From: Viridothelium virens
Taxonomy: Eukaryota; Ascomycota; Dothideomycetes; Trypetheliales; Trypetheliaceae
Reading direction: 5' to 3'
DNA length: 64,000 nucleotides
Assembly: GCA_010094025.1 (NCBI GenBank)
Contig: ML991821.1
Coordinates: 62,001 to 126,000, forward strand
Shown: piece after piece, positions 57,971 to 64,000 of the stretch
Layout of the letters: the number at the start of each line of letters is the position of its first letter
Position numbering within the stretch: the stretch's first letter is position 1
The notes under the pieces: model-generated
The model's database searches: none
Told to the model about the DNA's origin: nothing
The model's input: only the letters and a program-made list of their open reading frames with translations
Position numbers and translations under genes: made by a program

Positions 57971-60524
57971 ATGCTTCGCATTGGCGAGAGTCCTCGCTCC
58001 TCTGAAGGTGTGTCCCTCAAGGATGTTTCTCCGGAAACCAATATCACCACCTACACTCCAGACGACAGCCGCGCTGGAAAGGTCAACGCTCCCGGCACTC
58101 CTTTGATCGGTAATGTGATTGGGAACATGCCTTTCAATTGCACGTCCAGCGCTCGTCTCACACCAGCCAAGCCAGCCATGAGTGCGATTGGCCGTAGCCT
58201 TACACCCGGGACGGCAGAGTCCATCTTCACCATCAAGGGACTCAACTCTCTCTTTGACCCATTTGTTGAGAGCGCCAATGCGCGCTTGCGTTTCGCGTCA
58301 GTCGCGGAGGAGGTGCAAGATGCTAACGACCTCAAGAAGCTTTCTGCCACCGCAAAAGATTTTCATCCGAATCAGTTACTCATTCGCGACTCCGTTCCTG
58401 ACATTGTCTCCTCCACGCCATATCCTAAGACCATGGCGAAAAAGTCGAGCCCCGAGACGCCTTCGTTCAGTGAGAAGTTCGACCTCTATAACGACCATTC
58501 CTCCCCTGGTAACGGAGTGCGTTCCCCGAGGCACCTCGGACTGGCGTTCAGCACTGATGGCGAAGTCCGTCGCTATATCTTCATTGGCAACATCAACTAC
58601 GTCAATATCACTGTTATCGAGGTTTTGCTTTCCAAGGTAATTTTTCCCGTCTGAAGTTGATAAGCTCCTCATAGCTGACCCTCACCCAGGCTGGTGTCTA
58701 CGCAGATATGACTCACCGCGTTTCGAAGGTTGAACCTGGCCAGCCGTGTGCGCTATACTTGATGTTTGACGACTTGCGCGCTGCCGAACAATCATACGGT
58801 AGAGCCATCAAAGTTGGCACCAGCATGACCGTCCGGTACCTTAATCCCTTGGAGCTCGATGCTCATTGCCCACGAGTGATCGACGACTGTTCCCGAAACC
58901 TGTTTGCCGGGCAGGTCCATATCACTGCTCAACTCATAGGTGCGGTCAATCTTCAATGGGATGAAAATACCCTTCGCCGAGCATGCAAAGCGCTCGCTGG
59001 CGAATATGGCGAGGTTCGTGGTCTGGCCGAATTCGGATCCGGGGAGAATTATAAGGAGTATCGCGTGGAGTTCTTCCAGCTATCAGCAGCGAAACGATTC
59101 GCCGATGCGTACGGCCAAGGCATCTTTCATGATGTGCGTTCTTTTCTCAAGTCGAGAAGTGTCTTTGGGCTAACCTTACAACCTCAGGCATATTACATCA
59201 CCGCACGGCATTATATGCCATCTTGCGCGCAGAAACCCGTACCCCAACCGATGTCCCGCGTTGATTCTGGCGTTGCAGATATGATGAGCAAGTTGAATAT
59301 CAGCGATTTGAACGTCACGAACTCCGTTCCAGTATCAACACCACAATCTTTCGTTCCAATTTCTCCACAGAACTTGAACTCCTATAGTTGGTCTTGGTCA
59401 CCTACTGGTCGCACTCGAATCCCTCGCACAGGTCCTGTTGTTCCTGCCCGACCCGTGGTATTTGGCTATCCACAGGCCAATTTCACGAGTATGAATGGAC
59501 CGCTTCCGCTCACTCCGCACGCAGGTGGTTTCCCTGGTGTGATCGGGGAGCCTCCCCAGGTATTGACTCCCAACAGCGCGCCATGGACCTCATCTACGGA
59601 TCGCGATGGCTCGACTGGCCGATTTGGGCCACGTACGCTCCGTCAGGAACATGCCAACGGACACCACAATACTGTCAACATCGACAGGATCGCTAATGGC
59701 ACTGACGTGCGCACAACAGTAAGCTGGAAACCTCTGTTCTCCTTCGTGTCGACGCTAACGCATCTTCTGCAGGTCATGCTTCGCAACATCCCCAACAAAA
59801 TGCACCTTCCTGACTTGAAGAAGTTCATCGATCGCTCCAGCTACGGCAAGTATGACTTCATCTACTTGCGCATTGACTTCCAGAATGACTGCAACGTTGG
59901 CTATGCCTTCATCAATTTTGAGAATTCTGAGTCCATCATCAATTTCATGCTCGACATCAATAACAAGCGCTGGGATGAGTTTCGATCCTGGAAGGTGGCA
60001 GAGGTCTCGTATGCTACAATCCAAGGCAAGGACTGCTTGATTCAAAAGTTCCGCAACAGTTCTGTCATGAAGGAATTCGATGGCTATCGACCCAAGGTAA
60101 GTGACTTCGTAACCCATTTGTCTTTCCGCTCAGCACTAACGTTTTGTAGCTTTACTATACTGAGTCCGACCCCCAGCGTTGTGGTCAAGAGGCACCATTT
60201 CCTGACCCCGACAACTGGTCCAAGGTGAAGCGTAGCATTGATAATGCACAGCACATTGGTCAGTATACATGGCCACCTAGCATTGAAGGTGGCCTGAACC
60301 TGACTCGTAATACAGGCCTCTTTCCTCCTCGTGCTGGTCAGCAAACCCGGGACGAACAGCGCCGCCGCCGTTCCCAGTTCGACCGCGGTACGCCACGCGC
60401 CCAACTTGAGGAATCGTTCGACCGCCGCGTCAACTTCCGTCAATTCATTCCCAATGATCAGTCCATCATGCGTTTCGGCCAGCAGCAACCAACCTTTGCT
60501 GTTAGCGGCATGTACCAGTACTAA
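57971..60524 (+). CDS. Mei2-like RNA-binding protein
   Basis: Exons: 57971-58636, 58690-59133, 59188-59718, 59773-60096 and 60150-60524, giving 779 aa. The hallmark is the C-terminal Mei2-type RRM (RRM_2) at about 550-655: VMLRNIPNKMHLPDLKKFID, YDFIYLRIDFQNDCNVGYAF, INFENSESIINFMLDINNKR, WKVAEVSYATIQGKDCLIQK. Two weaker RRM-like regions precede it: RRYIFIGNINYVNITVIEVL with YADMTHRVSKVEPG, and FAGQVHITAQLIGAVNLQWD. Fission yeast Mei2 starts meiosis by sequestering Mmi1 and binds meiRNA; filamentous-fungal relatives likely control development post-transcriptionally, but this is inference. Introns 2 and 3 are both 54 nt, multiples of three and free of stops. Confidence 0.92.
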
Positions 60525-61850
60525 CGAGCCGACTCTACACTGCCACGTCACGGAGTTTAATCCACCTCAGAAGGTCGACTTCGCAATGTTTCATAGTTCT
60601 TGCATCTCTCCGCTTTGAATTTGCCCATTCACTTCCTCAAAATCTTCCACAGAGCAAAATTTTCTGTCAAATGATTTGCATCTACAAGATGCTCTGCCCC
60701 CTTTCGCTTTCATACATGAGATATCTATGCATGTTCTTTTCGGACGATTATCTTCTGCATGTACTTTTCGATGATTGTTTCCCCTTGGCCATCCATGCGA
60801 TGCGCTTTATACCATCGGCGGTTTCCTCAAGTTCGACGCTCACTTTCGCTCACCATCACTCCTGCCGCTCATTTGACGGAGACTAGTACCAAGAACCGTG
60901 TACTTCATGGGATACCGAGTCGGCTCTTTGGTGGAAGTTCTTTTCGAATTCGCACTTCTAGGGAGGACGTTGGCGATTGGAGATGAGTGCCAAGGAAGTG
61001 TTGAAGACGTCTGGATCCCCAAAGGCTGTCATTGTATAAGAGGCTTTCATTAGCCTCAGGAAAAGAAAAAAAACAAAAAAAAAAAAAAAAGCGGGGGTTG
61101 AAAGGAAAACGACGAATTGATCTCTTTACGCGTACTGATGCGTTGGTGTTGCACTTTGCATCGCAACGGCATCTTGCGTCGCTCTGGATGGCATCGGAGT
61201 TGTGGCGAGGATGTCAGAAAATGATGGATGAAAGGACCTTTTTCGCTTCGAATACCGGCGGCTCATGGACCTGTGGTAATGCACGCTATCTAACTAAAGT
61301 CACTCGTTGATGTATTGCCGGATTTGCTGGAGCCATACGAGAAATTGCTGAAGATATTGACGGAAAACGAGAAGATGATAATGAGAGAATGGAATCACGA
61401 GAAACTTGCATGTATTATAGCTCGACCGTAATCACACAAGACACTTCATCAGCAGGACAACACCATGACTCCAATTAAGACTTGAATGGAGGCACGTGAG
61501 ATGATCCGATGTTGGCATTCAGCACAGTAGAGTGGGGAGTTGAGTACCTACTGTTGGAGGAGGTATGTTACATGTACCTGGCATGCCTGGTAGTTGCTGT
61601 CGGGTGTGGAGTCGATCGTGGAGATCGTCCGTGCCTGCGGCCCTAAACCTCCAATGCCAAATCTCCCGAGTCACTGACGCCGGTCTTCATGCTCCCTGAG
61701 AATGAGTCCCTACAGTGAAGGTCTCTTCGCTCCCTGCGGCGAATCGAACGTTCTGTCAATGGTTTCTCTTTCTACACTACGCCATGGCCTCTTTGATTCT
61801 GTGCCGTCTCACTTAGTGTTCCATTGAACGTTGATGAGTCTCGCGCGCAC
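60525..61850. other. Intergenic region MEI2-like to LAS21
   Basis: About 1.3 kb holding the MEI2-like 3' UTR and the LAS21 promoter. An A-rich tract covers 61061-61090, ending in 16 straight A. No supported gene; a weak tRNA-like box near 61742 was examined and rejected. Confidence 0.5.
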
Positions 61851-64000
61851 ATGGCGACTCGCGTTCATATCATTGTTTTAGTCCTCGCCAATGTCCTCAT
61901 CCCTTTCGCCGTACTCGTCTTCGCAATTGGGTTCTTTCCATATAAACCTTTTCTATCCGGACTTGCTACGTATGAAAATGTACCTGGGTACAGCGGACCG
62001 TTGGGTGCGCCTTTCGACAAGCTCATCTTCATGGTCGTCGATGCACTGAGAAGGTGGGAGCCAACTGGCAGTTCCGAGGATCTCCCCTGTAGAATCGGCT
62101 GATGATCAGACAGTGATTTTATTTATTCCAATACATCGGGCTTTGAGTTCACGCAGAGGTATGGTTGGCGTCTTGTCTGTATAAATGTTTCATGTGCTAA
62201 ATCCCATATCTAGTTTGATCAGACGCGGCCATGCTCTCCCCTACACGGCCCATGCAACCTCTCCCACGATCACCATGCCTCGAGTCAAAGCAATGACGAC
62301 CGGCTCCATTCCCTCCTTCCTCGACGTAATCCTCAATTTCGCTGAAAGTGACACTACGTCTACCCTCGCAGGACAAGACACCTGGCTCGCACAGATTCGA
62401 GCAAGGGGTCATTCAGCAACAGGCCACTCTATAGAAGAGGCACAAGCGGTCTTGGAGGAAAAGGAGCAAAAGAATAAGCTCGTTTTTATCGGTGATGATA
62501 CGTGGCTGAAGCTTTTCCCCGGTTTCTTTGAACGAGCAGACGGGACGAGTAGCTTTTTTGTGTCGGTCAGTCCTGGCAGCATGCATATCTTACCTGGGCA
62601 CATCTGCTTTTGTCTTCCTCGCCATCTCCAAGCCGCACCCACATATGTAGCTTTACGTAGGCTGAAATACATGAGCCATCTTCTAGGATTTTACCGAAGT
62701 CGATAACAATGTGACCCGTCACGTCCCCACCGAACTCCACAATTCCGACTGGAGTGGCCTCATCATGCACTATCTCGGTCTCGACCACATCGGGCACAAG
62801 GCGGGGCCTACCAGTCCAAACATGCTACCCAAACAACGAGAGATGGATAGCATTGTGCAAACCGTCTACGATGCCATCACAGACGCCGAACGTCCGTACC
62901 TTCACCGCACATTACTGGTGTTGTGCGGAGACCACGGAATGAACGACGGAGGTAATCATGGGGGCTCGAGTGAGGGTGAGACAAGCCCGGCATTGGTGTT
63001 TATATCTCCCCTGTTGGAGATGGCGGCAGGTAGTGGGACGGACTGTCCGACAGAGCACAAAGGGGAGTGCTGCGGGTTCTATGAGACAGTTGAGCAGAGC
63101 GATGTGGTGCCGACACTGGCTGGACTGCTGGGAGTACCGGTGCCAAAGAATAACTTGGGAATTTTTATTGAAGGTGCTTTGGGGTTTTGGGATGATGGTC
63201 AGTACAGGACTAGATTGTGTGATAAGAAAGGTCAGATAAGGGGAGCTGACGTGAACATTAGAGGCGCAACTTCAGCTTCTGCTACAGAATGCCCGACAAG
63301 TGCTCAATATAGTTCAAGCGACATTTCCCGATGAAGACTACAATGGTGAGCATGTCCAGACGTATGGGAAGCCAAGCTCGGGCGGTGCAGAATTGGCACT
63401 GAAATGGAGGAAGGTTGATGGCCTTGTTAAAGCTAAAGCCAGAGGGGCCCAATTGAGACAGGAGCATCTCAAACCTTTGGTCATAGACGTAAGTTGTCGA
63501 TCACATCTCGTCAGGCGTTTTGACCTTCTCCATTACGAAAAATAAGGTTGACGTTATGCACTAGTTTCTGAAATCTGCTCAAGACTTGCTAAGTAGCACC
63601 GCAAGCAACTACAACGTTACTTTCCTTGCCCTGGGTATATTTATTTCTGCACTCGCTACTCTCTTCACCTTGGCTATCGTCCCGTTAGGATGGCCGCCCA
63701 GAGCCGAAGGATACTTCTTCGTGTCCGTGACGCTCACTTACAGCGTCATGATGTTTGCCAGCAGCTATGTTGAAGAGGAGCAGCATTTCTGGTACTGGAT
63801 CACTGGCGGTTGGATTGTGTTCCTTTACCTCAAATCGTGAGTTCGCTGCTTTCAAGCCTATTCTCGTTTGTGCATACATTCCCCACTTCCCAGTCATTCA
63901 ATACTGATGAAGCTGCGACATAGCAGTGCCCACAATGTGCCCTCTATTTCGACCGTACAAAACCGAAACTCGCTTCTAGGCTCCCCGCAAACGGTAGCTA
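61851..64000 (+). CDS. LAS21: GPI ethanolamine phosphate transferase 2 (3' end outside window)
   Basis: This ER membrane enzyme adds phosphoethanolamine to the second mannose of the GPI anchor (yeast Las21/Gpi7, human PIGG). Exons: 61851-62053, 62114-62158, 62214-62565, 62687-63197, 63262-63488, 63565-63836 and from about 63924 (or 63927) on. A signal-anchor helix (MATRVHIIVLVLANVLIPFA) is followed by the luminal alkaline-phosphatase-like domain: LIFMVVDALRSDFIYSNTSG (metal Asp), TSPTITMPRVKAMTTGSIPS (nucleophile Thr region), VFIGDDTWLKLFP, HYLGLDHIGHKAGP and LCGDHGMNDGGNHGG. The first polytopic membrane helices begin in exon 6 (NVTFLALGIFISALATLFTL). About 560 residues lie in the window. Two donors are GTCAGT. 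Confidence 0.94.

Noticed and set aside
61061-61090. A-rich tract as a retroposed poly-A tail
   Set aside because: No coding or repeat remnant precedes it and no target-site duplication was found; a simple A tract is enough.
61737-61790. tRNA-like A and B boxes on the minus strand
   Set aside because: The T, D and acceptor stems do not pair and the G18-G19 pair is missing.

Overview
The window is nuclear DNA from a filamentous ascomycete (Pezizomycotina). The evidence is short GT-AG introns (about 47-70 nt) with CTAAC/CTGAC branch sites in most genes, gene-dense layout on both strands, and fungus-specific families: the CCAAT factor subunit HapE, the DASH subunit Dad1, a Zn2Cys6 regulator and a DUF2015 protein. 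The BTB protein and small secreted proteins would suit a Dothideomycete, but class-level placement is a guess. Exon junctions were placed by eye from splice signals, reading-frame arithmetic and remembered family alignments. No transcript data were available.

Layout. 1-30.5 kb is housekeeping: ORC2 (cut by the left edge), PDX1/SNZ pyridoxal phosphate synthase, a FUN14 protein, a KAP122/importin-13 karyopherin, Xaa-Pro aminopeptidase P, mitoribosomal protein RSM10, purine nucleoside phosphorylase, FCF2, HAPE, DAD1, malate dehydrogenase, a BTB protein interrupted by a stop, TRS33, an ARMT1-like DUF89 phosphatase, a muconate-cycloisomerase-like lyase and a Zn2Cys6 factor. 31-48 kb is accessory and gene-poor: an uncharacterised fungal-family gene with an in-frame stop, SMI1/KNR4, two small secreted proteins, a membrane-anchored hypothetical protein and an 839-residue fungal protein, separated by gaps of 1.3-3.1 kb. 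49.6-64 kb returns to housekeeping: SF3B4/HSH49, ribosomal protein eL28, a DUF2015 protein, SEC15, a Mei2-like RNA-binding protein and LAS21/GPI7 (cut by the right edge).

Many genes form divergent pairs on one shared promoter: PDX1/FUN14, KAP122/AMPP, RSM10/PNP, FCF2/HAPE, DAD1/MDH, Zn2Cys6/31012, eL28/DUF2015 and SEC15/MEI2-like. Apart from a possible regulator-enzyme pair (lyase plus Zn2Cys6 factor), neighbours do not form an obvious pathway.

No transposon, retroelement, CRISPR array, tRNA or rRNA gene could be supported, and no clear new multi-gene system was seen. The most interesting points are a GC-AG intron in the gene for a splicing factor, two genes each interrupted by one in-frame stop with coding-like sequence beyond it, introns in the Mei2-like gene that can be retained in frame, a possible dual-start aminopeptidase P, and two secreted-protein candidates.
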